From an uncultured Dorea sp. (GTDB lineage: Bacteria > Bacillota > Clostridia > Lachnospirales > Lachnospiraceae), in the NCBI GenBank assembly GCA_948602995.1, contig CAPEBR010000026.1, positions 1-47,868 of the forward strand: a stretch of 47,868 nt of DNA, written 5' to 3'. Positions 26,576-35,774 of the stretch are shown here, piece after piece (within the stretch, counting starts at the first letter, position 1; each line of letters begins with the position of its first letter). The position numbers and the translations under genes were made by a program. Under the pieces are notes generated by a model that did no database searches, was not told where the DNA came from, and saw only the letters and a program-made list of their open reading frames with translations.

Positions 26576-26837
26576 AAGGAGGATGCAAAATGTATATAAG
26601 AGAGTACATGCTGTTTGATAAAGAGAACCGAAAACATTGTGATTTAAGAAATCAACAACCTTCGCTCTAAACATAATTATTGGATTTATGACAATCAGAC
26701 ATTTATGTACGTCAAATCCTTTTAACTCTTATTTTTCTATAAGCCGGATATGGGCGGAAGCAAAGAAAATGTCGATTGAATGAAGAGCAAGATGCCCTTT
26801 TCCTATATGGTATTCAAGGAAAAGCTGTCAAGAAAAG
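26576..26837. other. stretch without a convincing gene
   Basis: Holds a 26-codon frame (26590-26670, MYIREYMLFDKENRK...) with GGAGG in front, which looks like the first codons of a lost gene. The rest shows nothing recognisable before the palindrome at 26838. Confidence 0.5.
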
Positions 26838-26885
26838 CAAAGTCGGGGACGGGGTAAAATTAATTTTACCCCGTCCCCGACTTTG
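26838..26885. repeat. 48-bp perfect palindrome, GGGGACGGGG family, copy 2
   Basis: Arms CAAAGTCGGGGACGGGGTAA plus AATT, then the exact reverse complement. The right half, read on the minus strand, encodes the last residues (S-G-T-G) and the TAA stop of rarA. The centre differs from copies 1 and 3 (AAAATTAATTTT in place of ATTTTTAAAAAT), but the GC core is identical. Confidence 0.9.
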
Positions 26886-28194
26886 AAGAGCGATAATCCT
26901 CAATGACTTTCAGTCTGTCACGCACCCTTTTCTCCTCGCCCTGTATGCCCGGGTGATAATACCGTTTGTCTCTAAGCATGTCAGGCATACACTGCATATG
27001 AGTAAGTTTTTCCTCTGTATCATGGGCATATTCATACCCTTTTCCGTAATTCAGCTCCTTCATAAGTTTTGTAGGGGCATTGCGAAGTACAAGGGGCACT
27101 GGTTCAGCCCGTAGTTCCTTCACATCGCGTTTACATGCTTCACAGGCAGCATATAAGGAATTGGACTTGGGAGCCATAGAGAGATAGGTGACTGCATGGG
27201 TCAGATGCACATCACACTCAGGCAATCCAAGAAAATGGCATGCCTGATAGGCGGCTACTGCAACCTGTAGTGCATGGCTGTCCGCCATGCCGATGTCCTC
27301 GCTTGCAAAGCGGATTAGCCTCCTTGCGATATACAGGGGATTTTCCCCGCCCTCAAGCATTCGGCACATCCAGTAGATTGCTGCATCCGGGTCGCTGTTC
27401 CGCATGGATTTATGAAGGGCTGATATGAGATTATAATGTTCTTCCCCATTTTTATCATATAAAAGAGATTTTTTGCTGATACACTGCTCCAGTCCCTCAT
27501 TGGTGACAAGAATCCCATCTGCATGGATATCACCATTTAAAACCGCCATTTCCAGTGTATTTAACGCAGTTCTGGCATCTCCGTTCGAAAATGCCGCAAC
27601 AGCCTCGATCTGCCTGTCTGTAATCTTCACATGCTGGTCGCCAAACCCTGCCGGACTTTTTAGGGCGTTCTGGAGAAGTTTTACAATATCTTTGTTTTCC
27701 AGCGCCTTCAATACAAATACGCGACACCTGGAGAGCAATGCGGCGTTTACCTCAAAGGAAGGGTTTTCTGTTGTAGCGCCAATGAGAACAATGCTTCCCT
27801 TTTCTACAAAAGGAAGGAATGCATCCTGCTGTGCTTTATTGAACCGATGTATTTCGTCCACAAAAAGAACGGTGCGGATTCCCACTTTCCGGCTGTTTTC
27901 AGCCTGCTTCATGACCTCTTTAATCTCTTTGATTCCACTTGTCACGGCGCTGAAATTAATAAAGTCAGCCGATGTCCGTCCTGCAATAATACTGGCAAGC
28001 GTCGTCTTCCCGACGCCGGGCGGTCCCCAGAATATCATGGAGGATATCTGATCCTGCTCAATAAGCGCCCGGAGCATCTTCCCTTTTCCTAGAAGATGCT
28101 CCTGACCCGCAAATTCTTCAAGCGTCTGAGGCCGGATCCGATTTGCAAGAGGCGCCGTCTGCCTGCCGCTGTCAAATAATGATATCTGTTCCAT
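26866..28194 (-). CDS. rarA: replication-associated recombination protein A
   Basis: AAA+ ATPase of the RarA/MgsA/WRNIP1 family, which acts at stalled replication forks with SSB. 442 residues: Walker A GPPGVGKTT (57-65), Walker B VLFVDEIHRFNKAQQD, sensor GATTENPSFEV, the arginine finger LLSRCRVF, then a C-terminal tetramerisation domain with ASEDIGMADSHAL. The final residues SGTG and the stop lie in a palindromic repeat and are not native. ATG preceded by AGGAGAGGAAA. Stands alone, diverging from nothing close. Confidence 0.95.
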   Translation of the reverse strand: MEQISLFDSGRQTAPLANRIRPQTLEEFAGQEHLLGKGKMLRALIEQDQISSMIFWGPPGVGKTTLASIIAGRTSADFINFSAVTSGIKEIKEVMKQAENSRKVGIRTVLFVDEIHRFNKAQQDAFLPFVEKGSIVLIGATTENPSFEVNAALLSRCRVFVLKALENKDIVKLLQNALKSPAGFGDQHVKITDRQIEAVAAFSNGDARTALNTLEMAVLNGDIHADGILVTNEGLEQCISKKSLLYDKNGEEHYNLISALHKSMRNSDPDAAIYWMCRMLEGGENPLYIARRLIRFASEDIGMADSHALQVAVAAYQACHFLGLPECDVHLTHAVTYLSMAPKSNSLYAACEACKRDVKELRAEPVPLVLRNAPTKLMKELNYGKGYEYAHDTEEKLTHMQCMPDMLRDKRYYHPGIQGEEKRVRDRLKVIEDYRSSKSGTG

Positions 28195-28293
28195 TTTCCT
28201 CTCCTCTTAACATTTCTGATACACGGATTGATCTGTACTGACGCGCTCTCGCAATCCCGCAGACAAAAATTATGGGAGAACCTTTGTGCATAC

Positions 28294-29472
28294 TCAATGG
28301 CAGTGCCTCTTCTGGCATTCCGTAGACATATTGGGATCTGTCGGATCCCATGTATGGAAGGAGTCAAGCTGTTCTGCCACTGGCTTTCCAAGTGGTCCCG
28401 GGTCAGAGCTGCTGTAAATGACTACCTGTGTATTAATTGCGCAGTTATCGTAGATCCACTTTGCATCTCCTGCTTTCAGCCGGACGCATCCGTGCGAGCA
28501 GGTAGTCCCCAGTTTGTTGTATTCTGCTATATCAAGATCCTTGTTATCCTGGGTCTTATAAGGGGAGGAATGGAACAGAATATCTCCCTGTATTCCGGTA
28601 CACCACTGCCCGTAACAGGGTCCGGCCAAAAGAAGCCATCTGTATTTCTGGGGCGTGTAAAAGGTTCCGGTCGGCGTGTCCTCTCCGGCTGCACAGATAA
28701 ATGCTTTTACCGGAATCATGGAATCTGTCCCATCGTCCTTTGCATATACAGTCACTACATTTTCCTGCTTATTGACCATGAGGACATAGGACGACTGCTC
28801 GCCGATCAGGCCGCTTACATCTGTTACCAGCTTTCCCTGGGAGTTATAGTACAGCTTCTTATTGTCCTTGTAAACCCAGCCGGCTTTTCCTTTTTCATAT
28901 ATATTCGAGAATTTTCCGTACGTTTTCTTTCCGACGGATTCCCTGTACGCCCTGATTTTGTAATAATAGGTTTCGCCTTTTTTCAGATTTTTGTCTGTCC
29001 ATTCCACAGAAGCAGCGCCGGAAATGGACTTTATCTTTGTATAGGTTCCGGTTTCTTTCTGACTGCGGAAGATTTCATACCCGCTGGCGCCCTCTACCTG
29101 TTTCCATTTAAGGACGATCTTATCTTCATAAGGTTCTGTCTGATCCGTGATTACCGGTCCGTCTGATGCAGATGTCATGTCCGCAGCCTGGGTCTGTGTA
29201 TTTTGCAGGCTTCTTCTTTGCAGATTATCTGTAGGGGGATTGTAAAAAGAACCTCTGTCCCTGACGGTTCTTCTCCACGGCCCTCCGGGCTGAACCGGCT
29301 GTACGGGCTGCGTGGGACGTGCTGCCGGCTGAACCGGCTGTGCTGGACGCGCCGTCGGCTGAACTGGCTGAACCGCTGCATTCTCCTGGGCAGAAGCCGG
29401 GAGGGGAAAGAGGGGCGCGGCACATAGAAAGGCTGTTAAAAGACAGGCTAATCCTTGATTTATTTTTCGCAT
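28294..29472 (-). CDS. secreted L,D-transpeptidase with a fibronectin III domain
   Basis: 392 residues. Signal peptide 1-28 (hydrophobic core, cleavage after ASA), then a proline-rich stretch 34-62 with repeated QPVQP units, a fibronectin type III-like domain at about 105-190 (SGYEIFRSQKETGTY; ETYYYKIRAYRES), a short cell-wall binding-like segment (GWVYKDNKKLYYNSQGKLVT), and the YkuD domain at about 228-375 with H301 and the catalytic motif TTCSHGCVRL (C329). Makes 3-3 cross-links in peptidoglycan or anchors proteins outside the membrane. The repeat-like proline stretch is variable DNA (CGGCTG units). ATG after AGGAGG. Confidence 0.93.
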   Translation of the reverse strand: MRKINQGLACLLTAFLCAAPLFPLPASAQENAAVQPVQPTARPAQPVQPAARPTQPVQPVQPGGPWRRTVRDRGSFYNPPTDNLQRRSLQNTQTQAADMTSASDGPVITDQTEPYEDKIVLKWKQVEGASGYEIFRSQKETGTYTKIKSISGAASVEWTDKNLKKGETYYYKIRAYRESVGKKTYGKFSNIYEKGKAGWVYKDNKKLYYNSQGKLVTDVSGLIGEQSSYVLMVNKQENVVTVYAKDDGTDSMIPVKAFICAAGEDTPTGTFYTPQKYRWLLLAGPCYGQWCTGIQGDILFHSSPYKTQDNKDLDIAEYNKLGTTCSHGCVRLKAGDAKWIYDNCAINTQVVIYSSSDPGPLGKPVAEQLDSFHTWDPTDPNMSTECQKRHCH

Positions 29473-29571
29473 AGCAACCTCCTGTATACTTCTGTAATTA
29501 TCTTTATTTTATCATACCGTGGGGGATATGTCCAATATCTGTCGCAATAAACGATATGCTTTTGATTCATG

Positions 29572-29608
29572 GTTACTATGAGCAGCCTCCTGGGCCGTGA
29601 ATAGTAAC
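29572..29608. repeat. GTTACTAT...ATAGTAAC hairpin repeat, copy 2
   Basis: 37 bases, same length and same ends as the copy at 8732, with inner CCGTGA. Lies upstream of the L,D-transpeptidase and the PilZ gene, in a divergent gap. A partial extra CAGTAAC follows directly. Confidence 0.75.
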
Positions 29609-29747
29609 CAGTAACGAAGTATGCTGTAAGCGGAATGCAATAAAAGTATTGCCGTTGGAAACAGAGTAGGGTATAATTTATACAGCCAATAGAGTGAGTA
29701 AGAATGAAAATGGTATGTCATGCAGCATAAATGAGAGAGGAAGGCTT

Positions 29748-30455
29748 ATGAAGTTTTTTAATTTGTTTGGGCTGAGGAATCAAAAGGAGCCTGTTAAAAC
29801 TGAGGAAACAGACAATAGCGGAGAGCTGCATCACTATTCGGGTATGCGGGTGGAGGTGACAGATTTTGACGGCTGTTTTCTTTTTGTTGCAAAAATACAG
29901 GGATTGTGGAAAAATACAGCGGAATTATATCAATATTCTGAAATGGAGATTCCGAAGGAGGACAGCGAACCGCTTCGTGTCAGGATCCGCGGATACAGTG
30001 ATCATGAAAAGAAAGCGGTTTATATGGAGGGAGTCATTACACCCAGGGATAAACACATATGGAAGACAGAAGAACTGGTTGTAACCCAAATAGGAAATGA
30101 CCGTGCCTTTTTCCGGCTGAGCACGGATCTTGACGCAACTGTTACGATGTTCAGTGGGCTGGAGATTGGGGAAAAGCCGTGCAGAATGCTGAATATCAGT
30201 GTGGGAGGGGCGTGCGTCAGCTCGGAGTGCAGATATTATGAAGGTGACAAATTCCTGCTGAAGGTACAGCTGCTTGAGGACAGGCCCATATCTTCCATGT
30301 ACTGCCAGGTACTGCGCATTGTAGAAAAAGAGGATGGGAAGTATGAATACGGCTGCAAGTTTTTAGAGCTTACTGAGGATGATCAGGAGAAAATTACACA
30401 TAACATATTCGCAGCCCAGCTTGCGGAACGGCGCAAAAAAATAGGTGCATCCTAG
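29748..30455 (+). CDS. PilZ-domain protein, YcgR-like
   Basis: 235 residues from the ATG at 29748 after AGAGGAAGG. The N-terminal half is a YcgR-like beta domain (MRVEVTDFDGCFLFVAKIQG; KKAVYMEGVITPRDKHIWK), and the C-terminal half is a PilZ barrel with CRMLNISVGGACVSSE, the N-x-S-x-x-G loop. The other c-di-GMP motif, RxxxR, appears as RLSTD (FFRLSTDLDATV), so the second arginine is lost and ligand binding is doubtful. The TAG stop lies in the CTAG end of a repeat that begins at 30452. No motility genes are nearby. Confidence 0.82.
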   Translation: MKFFNLFGLRNQKEPVKTEETDNSGELHHYSGMRVEVTDFDGCFLFVAKIQGLWKNTAELYQYSEMEIPKEDSEPLRVRIRGYSDHEKKAVYMEGVITPRDKHIWKTEELVVTQIGNDRAFFRLSTDLDATVTMFSGLEIGEKPCRMLNISVGGACVSSECRYYEGDKFLLKVQLLEDRPISSMYCQVLRIVEKEDGKYEYGCKFLELTEDDQEKITHNIFAAQLAERRKKIGAS

Positions 30456-30493
30456 AGCGTGTTTGAAAATTCATTCCTACAATCTGCCGCCCC
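30452..30493. repeat. truncated CTAGAGCGTG repeat between PilZ and AraC genes
   Basis: Begins CTAGAGCGTGTTTGAAAATT and continues CATTCCTACAATCTGCCGCCCC, the same as the reverse complement of the right arm of the 166-bp foldback at 39606. Only one arm is present, followed by TTATTTA and a short GGGGGCGG that pairs with CCGCCCC. Its first TAG is the stop of the PilZ gene, and the TTA just after it is the stop of the AraC gene on the other strand. Confidence 0.8.
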
Positions 30494-31405
30494 TTATTTA
30501 GGGGGCGGACTAAAGCTCTGTCGGCGGAACTGACCAGGCGTCATTCCAAATTTCTTTTTAAATAAACGGTTAAAATTTGAAAGATTATCAAATCCGTTTG
30601 CTTCCGATATTTTTAGAATGGTATCATTCGTACTGCGGAGATCCTGGGCAGCCCTGCCAAGGCGGTATTCAATCAGATAGCCGGCAAATCCAGATCCGGC
30701 AGCCTCTTTAAACCAACGCATAAAGTGGCTGGCGCTGTATCCGCATTTCTCAGCCATAAGCTCTACCGTCAGCTTCTGGTCATAATTCTGCTCAATGTAC
30801 AGAAGTACAGTTTTCAGTTTTTCGATATTTTTATCATCAACAGGCTCTTTCTCCTGTTTCACTGTCATTTGAATCATAATAGAGAAAAGGATCATCAGAT
30901 GTCCCTTTACGCCCAGCTCGTAGCCGGCAGGGCGTAAGGAACATAACCGGTCCGAAGCATCTAGGCATGCGGCGGCAGACGGGTAGACGGGATCCTCTTT
31001 TCTGATGCGGGAGGGGAAATTCAGTTTTCCGTTTATGACAGGCTGGAGGTATTTCTGGCTGCATAGATCCACTCTGTCACTTCCGAGAAAATTCATGTCA
31101 AAAATAATATTTTCGTATTCCATTCGTTCCTTTTTTATATTCCCGAGCCCGTGTAAATGTCCCGGCAATATAAAAAAGATATCGCCGGCTTCTGCTGCGT
31201 AGGTTTCAAAATCTATCCGGACGATTCCGGTTCCATGCTTTACATAGATGATTTCCATACTGTTGTGCCAGTGAATGGGGACAAAAGCAAAATCATCAGG
31301 AATCGTACAGGGATAGATATTATATGCAAACATTGTATCAGTATGCCGCTTTGTTTCCTGATAGGCAGAATCCCGTACAAGCGTATTATTCTCCATAGTT
31401 TTCAT
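30494..31405 (-). CDS. AraC-family transcriptional regulator
   Basis: 303 residues. The N-terminal cupin (HWHNSMEIIYVKHGTGIVRID, then GDIFFILPGHLHGLG) is a sugar-binding sensor type; the C-terminal part from about 195 has the double HTH (KLTVELMAEKCGYSASHFMRWFK; ILKISEANGFDNLSNFNRLFKKKFGMTPGQFR). Divergent from glycogen phosphorylase with about 210 bases between, so control of glgP is possible but not shown. The last residues (SPPPK) run into the hairpin of the repeat at 30452-30511, so the natural end may be altered. ATG 31405 or an inner ATG two codons later. Confidence 0.9.
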   Translation of the reverse strand: MKTMENNTLVRDSAYQETKRHTDTMFAYNIYPCTIPDDFAFVPIHWHNSMEIIYVKHGTGIVRIDFETYAAEAGDIFFILPGHLHGLGNIKKERMEYENIIFDMNFLGSDRVDLCSQKYLQPVINGKLNFPSRIRKEDPVYPSAAACLDASDRLCSLRPAGYELGVKGHLMILFSIMIQMTVKQEKEPVDDKNIEKLKTVLLYIEQNYDQKLTVELMAEKCGYSASHFMRWFKEAAGSGFAGYLIEYRLGRAAQDLRSTNDTILKISEANGFDNLSNFNRLFKKKFGMTPGQFRRQSFSPPPK

Positions 31406-31616
31406 ATCCGGTGTTTTATTGCTCCTGTGTAAATTATGATAGGATTATACAATTTTTTAATAGGATTGCGCAAGTATTTCAGGAACAATTGTGATAATAA
31501 TATGATGTAAGCGTAAACAGGTCATGTTATTTCATGCAGGATTGAAACGCATAACCTTTTGCCGCTTGTATCATCATATTATATTAAGGAGTAATTTAGG
31601 TGGAAGGAGATTTTTC

Positions 31617-33896
31617 ATGATGAAAGTCAAAGGTGTGAAAGAGATTGAGAATATTTTAGTAAACATTTGCAAAAAGGAGATTGAACAGTGCTCTTATGAA
31701 GAGCTGTATACTGCTCTGCTTGGCATTACAGAAGAGGAAAGTAAGAAACGGGCCAGGTCTGTAGAAGGACGTAAATTATACTATATATCCGCTGAATTTT
31801 TAATCGGAAAACTGCTGAGCAACAACCTGATCAACCTGGGGCTGTATGATGCAGTAAAGTCCTGTCTGAACGCCCACGGAAAATCAATGGCAGAGCTTGA
31901 GGAGACCGAGCCGGAGCCAGGTCTTGGAAATGGCGGTCTGGGCCGGCTGGCGGCCTGCTTTTTAGACTCTCTTGCCACCTTGAATCTTCCGGGAGATGGA
32001 ATCGGTCTCCGGTATCATTGCGGGCTGTTCCGGCAGAGATTTGAAGACCAGTCACAAAGAGAGATGCCGGACTTCTGGCTGGGCGGCAGGGACTGGGCAA
32101 GAAAAACCGGTAAGACGTATGCGGTGTCACTTGCGGGCAGAGACTATACTGCAAGGCTGTATCAGCTTGCAGTTACCGGATATGAAGGACGTACCAACTA
32201 TCTGAACCTGTTTGACCTGGATACGGTTGATCCATCCGTAATCGGCAAAGGCATATCCTTTGATAAAGACGATATTTCAAGGAATCTGACATTATTCCTC
32301 TATCCGGATGACAGTGATGAGGCGGGACGGCTCCTGCGGATCTATCAGCAGTATCTCATGGTCAGTGCAGGCGCGCAGATGATACTGGAGGAGTGTGTGG
32401 AACGCGGCAGTAATCTGCATGACCTGTATGACTATGCGGCAATCCAGATCAACGATACCCATCCCTCCATGGTGATTCCGGAGCTGATCCGCCTTCTTGG
32501 TAAAGAGGGAATTGATTTCAATGAAGCGGTGGAAATCGTGACAAAGGTATGTGCATATACCAACCATACCATTCTTGCAGAAGCGCTGGAAAAGTGGCCG
32601 AAGGACTACCTGAATACAGTCGTTCCGCAGCTGGTGCCCATAATCGAAAAGCTGGACGAGATTGTACGCGAAAGGACAGAGGATGCCTCAGCTGCCATAA
32701 TTGACGCCAGTGAAACAGTCCATATGGCACACATGGACATTCATTTTACCCACAGCACAAACGGAGTGGCGGCGCTTCATACAGAAATCCTCAAGAACAG
32801 TGAGCTAAGCCAGTTTTACAGTCTGTATCCTGAAAAATTCAATAATAAAACCAATGGAATTACCTTCCGGCGCTGGCTTCTGAAATGTAACCCGAAGCTT
32901 GCAGACCTGATAGAGGAGCTCATTGGCCCGGGCTATAAAAAGGATGCATCAGAGCTTGAAAGGCTTAAGGATTTTGCAGGGGACGAGGAGGTATTAAAAC
33001 GGCTTGCAGAGATTAAGCATGAAAACAAAGAAACACTGGCACAGTGGCTTGGATGTACACAAAAGATCCGTGTAAATCCAGACAGCATGTTCTTGATCCA
33101 GTCCAAGCGTCTGCATGAATATAAACGACAGCAGCTTAACCTTTTGTATCTGATCCATAAATATTTTGAAATCAAATCCGGGCATACGCCGAAGATTCCT
33201 GTTACAGTAATCTTTGGCGCAAAGGCAGCGCCGGCGTATACCATTGCCAAGGATATTATCCATGCGCTTTTAACTCTGTCAAAGGTAATTGAAGATGATC
33301 AGGAGGTCTCCCGGTGGCTTCAGATTGTGTTTGTAGAAAACTATAATGTTACGGCTGCAGAAAAGATGATTCCTGCATGTGACCTGTCCGAACAGATCAG
33401 TCTTGCGTCCAAAGAAGCTTCCGGTACAGGCAATATGAAATTCATGCTGAATGGCGCACTGACACTTGGCACGCTGGATGGGGCGAATGTAGAGATTGCC
33501 GAGGCGGTAGGAGAAAAAAACATATACATCTTTGGACAAAGCAGCCGCCAGGTAATCCGCAGATACGCACATGGGGATTACAGTGCAAGAGAATGGTACG
33601 ATGCGGATGCAAATATCAGAAGAGCGATAGATTTCCTTACAAGTGAGATCATGACAGAGTATGGGTCACAGGAAAAACTGAAGCGTCTCCAAAAAGAACT
33701 GACAGATAAGGACTGGTTCCAGACACTGCCGGACTTTAATGCTTATATCGTCCGGAAGGAGCAGGCAATTGCAGATTATGCCCTGAATCCAATGGAATGG
33801 GCAAAAAGAAGCCTGGTAAATATCAGCATGGCGGGTTACTTTTCCTCGGACCGTACAATTGAAGAATACAACCGGGATATCTGGCATCTCCGGTAA
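31617..33896 (+). CDS. glgP: glycogen/starch alpha-glucan phosphorylase
   Basis: Releases glucose 1-phosphate from the non-reducing ends of alpha-1,4-glucans. 759 residues from the ATG at 31617 after GGAAGGAGA; the longer upstream frame is non-conserved. Signatures: EPGLGNGGLGRLAACFLDS near 98, INDTHPSMVIPELIR, FFRRW-like region TNGITFRRWLL, and the PLP lysine K608 in EASGTGNMKFMLNGALTLGTLDGANVEI. The N-terminal regulatory phosphorylation segment of animal enzymes is absent. No other glycogen genes are nearby; the AraC regulator is divergent. Confidence 0.96.
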   Translation: MMKVKGVKEIENILVNICKKEIEQCSYEELYTALLGITEEESKKRARSVEGRKLYYISAEFLIGKLLSNNLINLGLYDAVKSCLNAHGKSMAELEETEPEPGLGNGGLGRLAACFLDSLATLNLPGDGIGLRYHCGLFRQRFEDQSQREMPDFWLGGRDWARKTGKTYAVSLAGRDYTARLYQLAVTGYEGRTNYLNLFDLDTVDPSVIGKGISFDKDDISRNLTLFLYPDDSDEAGRLLRIYQQYLMVSAGAQMILEECVERGSNLHDLYDYAAIQINDTHPSMVIPELIRLLGKEGIDFNEAVEIVTKVCAYTNHTILAEALEKWPKDYLNTVVPQLVPIIEKLDEIVRERTEDASAAIIDASETVHMAHMDIHFTHSTNGVAALHTEILKNSELSQFYSLYPEKFNNKTNGITFRRWLLKCNPKLADLIEELIGPGYKKDASELERLKDFAGDEEVLKRLAEIKHENKETLAQWLGCTQKIRVNPDSMFLIQSKRLHEYKRQQLNLLYLIHKYFEIKSGHTPKIPVTVIFGAKAAPAYTIAKDIIHALLTLSKVIEDDQEVSRWLQIVFVENYNVTAAEKMIPACDLSEQISLASKEASGTGNMKFMLNGALTLGTLDGANVEIAEAVGEKNIYIFGQSSRQVIRRYAHGDYSAREWYDADANIRRAIDFLTSEIMTEYGSQEKLKRLQKELTDKDWFQTLPDFNAYIVRKEQAIADYALNPMEWAKRSLVNISMAGYFSSDRTIEEYNRDIWHLR

Positions 33897-33902
33897 GGAA
33901 GA

Positions 33903-33944
33903 AGTTGGGGACGGGGCATTTTTAAAAATGCCCCGTCCCCAACT
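33903..33944. repeat. 42-bp perfect palindrome, GGGGACGGGG family, copy 3
   Basis: Arms AGTTGGGGACGGGGCATTTT plus T and the exact reverse complement. It lies between two convergent genes, seven bases after the glgP stop, and its right half on the minus strand encodes the end and stop of yccF (ELGTGHF, TAA). It differs from copy 1 in one base pair per arm (C/G for T/A), changed on both sides together. Confidence 0.9.
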
Positions 33945-34293
33945 CTGCTCCGAAGGGCATCAGTGCCAGTCGTGCCAGCTTGAAATGCTGCAGTCCGAAC
34001 GGAATGCCGATAACTGTGATACATAAGGCCGTACCAATCATAGCAGATTCGGCTGCAAGCCAGAGTCCGGATATGGAAAGCCAGATAATATTAAGAAGCA
34101 GGGAGCCGGCGCCGCCTCCATATATAACCTCTTTTCCGAAAGGGAAAAAACTCAGGGACGCAAATTTAAAGCACTGAAGTCCCACCGGAATACCTACAAT
34201 CGTAAGACACCACAGACATCCGGCGAGTGCCCAGCTGAGCCCGCTTAAGCAGCCCCCGCACATAAACCACAGTATGTTTCCCAGACATCCCAT
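33922..34293 (-). CDS. yccF: YccF-family inner membrane protein
   Basis: 123 residues, with two copies of the YccF repeat: GIPVGLQCFKFASLSFFPFGKEV and GIPFGLQHFKLARLALMPFGAE, each following membrane segments rich in Gly and Cys. Role unknown; the family is widespread as a small membrane protein. The last residues, LGTGHF, and the stop are encoded by the palindromic repeat, so translation beyond the second motif is not native. ATG after AGGAGGT. Confidence 0.88.
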   Translation of the reverse strand: MGCLGNILWFMCGGCLSGLSWALAGCLWCLTIVGIPVGLQCFKFASLSFFPFGKEVIYGGGAGSLLLNIIWLSISGLWLAAESAMIGTALCITVIGIPFGLQHFKLARLALMPFGAELGTGHF

Positions 34294-34393
34294 AAAGTAA
34301 TACCTCCTAATAAACTATGAATATAGTATACGCGTTAAAACGCAAAAAGTCAAAATGAAGGAAATTCTTTTTTCTTTTAGGACGTCAGAAATG

Positions 34394-34420
34394 GTTACTG
34401 TTCACTCCGTGACCAGTAAC
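34394..34420. repeat. GTTACTGT...CAGTAAC hairpin repeat, copy 3
   Basis: 27 bases with ends GTTACTG and CAGTAAC and an inner CCGTGA, a shorter, diverged relative of the copies at 8732 and 29572. Intergenic. Confidence 0.6.
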
Positions 34421-34496
34421 CTTCTGTGTGTTATTTTTTTGCTGCAGTGAAAAAATACACTAACTTTTCCGGCTGCTGAGTTGTTATATATTTCAG

Positions 34497-34616
34497 ATGG
34501 CAGGAATTGTGCTTATTGTCCTTGTGGTTATTTTAGGAAGTGTGATTGTTTTGGCATTTTGGACAGGTTATAATAAAAATATATGTCTTGATGATGACAG
34601 GGAGGCGGCACATTGA
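34497..34616 (+). CDS. possible 39-residue membrane peptide
   Basis: An ATG frame with a single hydrophobic helix (GIVLIVLVVILGSVIVLAFW) followed by a charged tail NKNICLDDDREAAH. The ribosome site before it is weak. It could be a small membrane protein or the start of a lost gene. Low certainty. Confidence 0.35.
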   Translation: MAGIVLIVLVVILGSVIVLAFWTGYNKNICLDDDREAAH

Positions 34617-34691
34617 TCCTGATCTGCCGGAGTAAGGGAGCCTCTGGCGAAAATTATGTAAGAGATAACCGGAATTTTGTGGAGGAGACAG

Positions 34692-35049
34692 ATGAATGTA
34701 CAGGCGTTTTGGAATGTCATTGGTAATTATAATGAGCAGACAAAAATCATTCAAATTGGCTTGCTTATATTCGTGATTTTGGCGATTGCGTTATCTTATA
34801 TACGAAAAGTGAACTGGGCGGCAAAGTTTGCGCTGGGACTTGAAAGCTGGCATAACAAGAATGATTTACTTGAAAAGCCTGCCCCTTTTATAATGCCATG
34901 CCCAATTGTTAGCCTGAGCATAACTGTTTATGCAGGGTACAAAAGAAAAATATATTGCTTCTTATCGTATTAACTGTTTGGGGATTAACAGGAATAAAGT
35001 CTATTATTTTTAGTGCATACGAAGATATTATTCTCCCTGTAATTGTCTA
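34692..35049 (+). pseudogene. DUF6064-like membrane protein with internal deletions
   Basis: ATG at 34692 after GGAGG reads MNVQAFWNVIGNYNEQTK and the membrane segment IQIGLLIFVILAIALSYIRK, then jumps from KFALG directly to LESWHNKNDLLEKPAPF and from there to IMPCPIVSLSITVYAGYKRK. In full-length relatives (from memory) tens of residues with more membrane segments separate these blocks. A frameshift near 34955 then moves the tail (LTVWGLTGIKSIIFSAYEDIIL) to another frame. So there are two in-frame losses and one shift; probably not functional. Confidence 0.55.
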
Positions 35050-35144
35050 ATGACAAACAGGGTTGATTGCGATATAATAAAAACGGCATTGACATCCATA
35101 GTGGGACGAAAGAGTACAGTATCGAAACCTGGAGGGAATTGAAT

Positions 35145-35774
35145 ATGGAAAAAGATAAAAGAAAATTAACAGATAAAGAACTGAAACGTAAAGACCACTT
35201 TGAAAAATTAAACGCTGAAATGCAGCAAAAAGGATATCAAATAAAGAATATGGTCATTGATATCCGGCAAGCGAATTATCAGGGACCTTTGAGTATGCTG
35301 CCATTTATGGTCTTGGCATTGGGGGCGTACTATTATGTGAATGGTTTTGATTTAGACGGAATCTCTATCGGAGCTGTCGCAGTAGCATATCTGCTCATGC
35401 TGGTCCTGATTATTCTGCATGAGTTAATACATGGAATCACCTGGGGGATTTTTGCAAAGGATCATTTTCATTCGATTGACTTTGGATTCATTCGGAGCAG
35501 TTTTACTCCATACTGTACTTGCTCAGAACCGTTGAAAAAGTGGCAGTATCTGTTAGGAGCGGCTATGCCGACATTAGTTTTGGGATGTGCAGTTGCAGCG
35601 GCGGCGGTGATGACAGATCAATTATTGTTGTTTTTCGTGGCAGAGATCATGCTGCTGTCAGGCGGCGGAGATTTTCTGATCATACTGAAAATCTTGTTAT
35701 ACCGCACGGATAAGAAAGAAAGCGTGTATTGCGATCATCCTTATGAATGTGGCTTTGTTGTTTTTGAAAAATAG
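35145..35774 (+). CDS. DUF3267 family membrane metallopeptidase-like protein
   Basis: 209 residues from the ATG at 35145 after GGAGGG. Four or so membrane segments (PLSMLPFMVLALGAYYYVNG; AVAVAYLLMLVLIILHELIHG; LLGAAMPTLVLGCAVAAAAV; LLLFFVAEIMLLSGGGDF) and the zinc motif HELIHG in the second, typical of the DUF3267/site-2-protease-like group. The conserved PYCTCSEPL and GGDFLI segments are also there. Substrate unknown. Confidence 0.82.
   Translation: MEKDKRKLTDKELKRKDHFEKLNAEMQQKGYQIKNMVIDIRQANYQGPLSMLPFMVLALGAYYYVNGFDLDGISIGAVAVAYLLMLVLIILHELIHGITWGIFAKDHFHSIDFGFIRSSFTPYCTCSEPLKKWQYLLGAAMPTLVLGCAVAAAAVMTDQLLLFFVAEIMLLSGGGDFLIILKILLYRTDKKESVYCDHPYECGFVVFEK

Noticed and set aside
28228..29166. 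312-codon open frame on the plus strand
   Set aside because: It lies opposite the L,D-transpeptidase gene, whose domains, signal peptide and catalytic motif are clear; the antisense frame has no ribosome site or recognisable fold.
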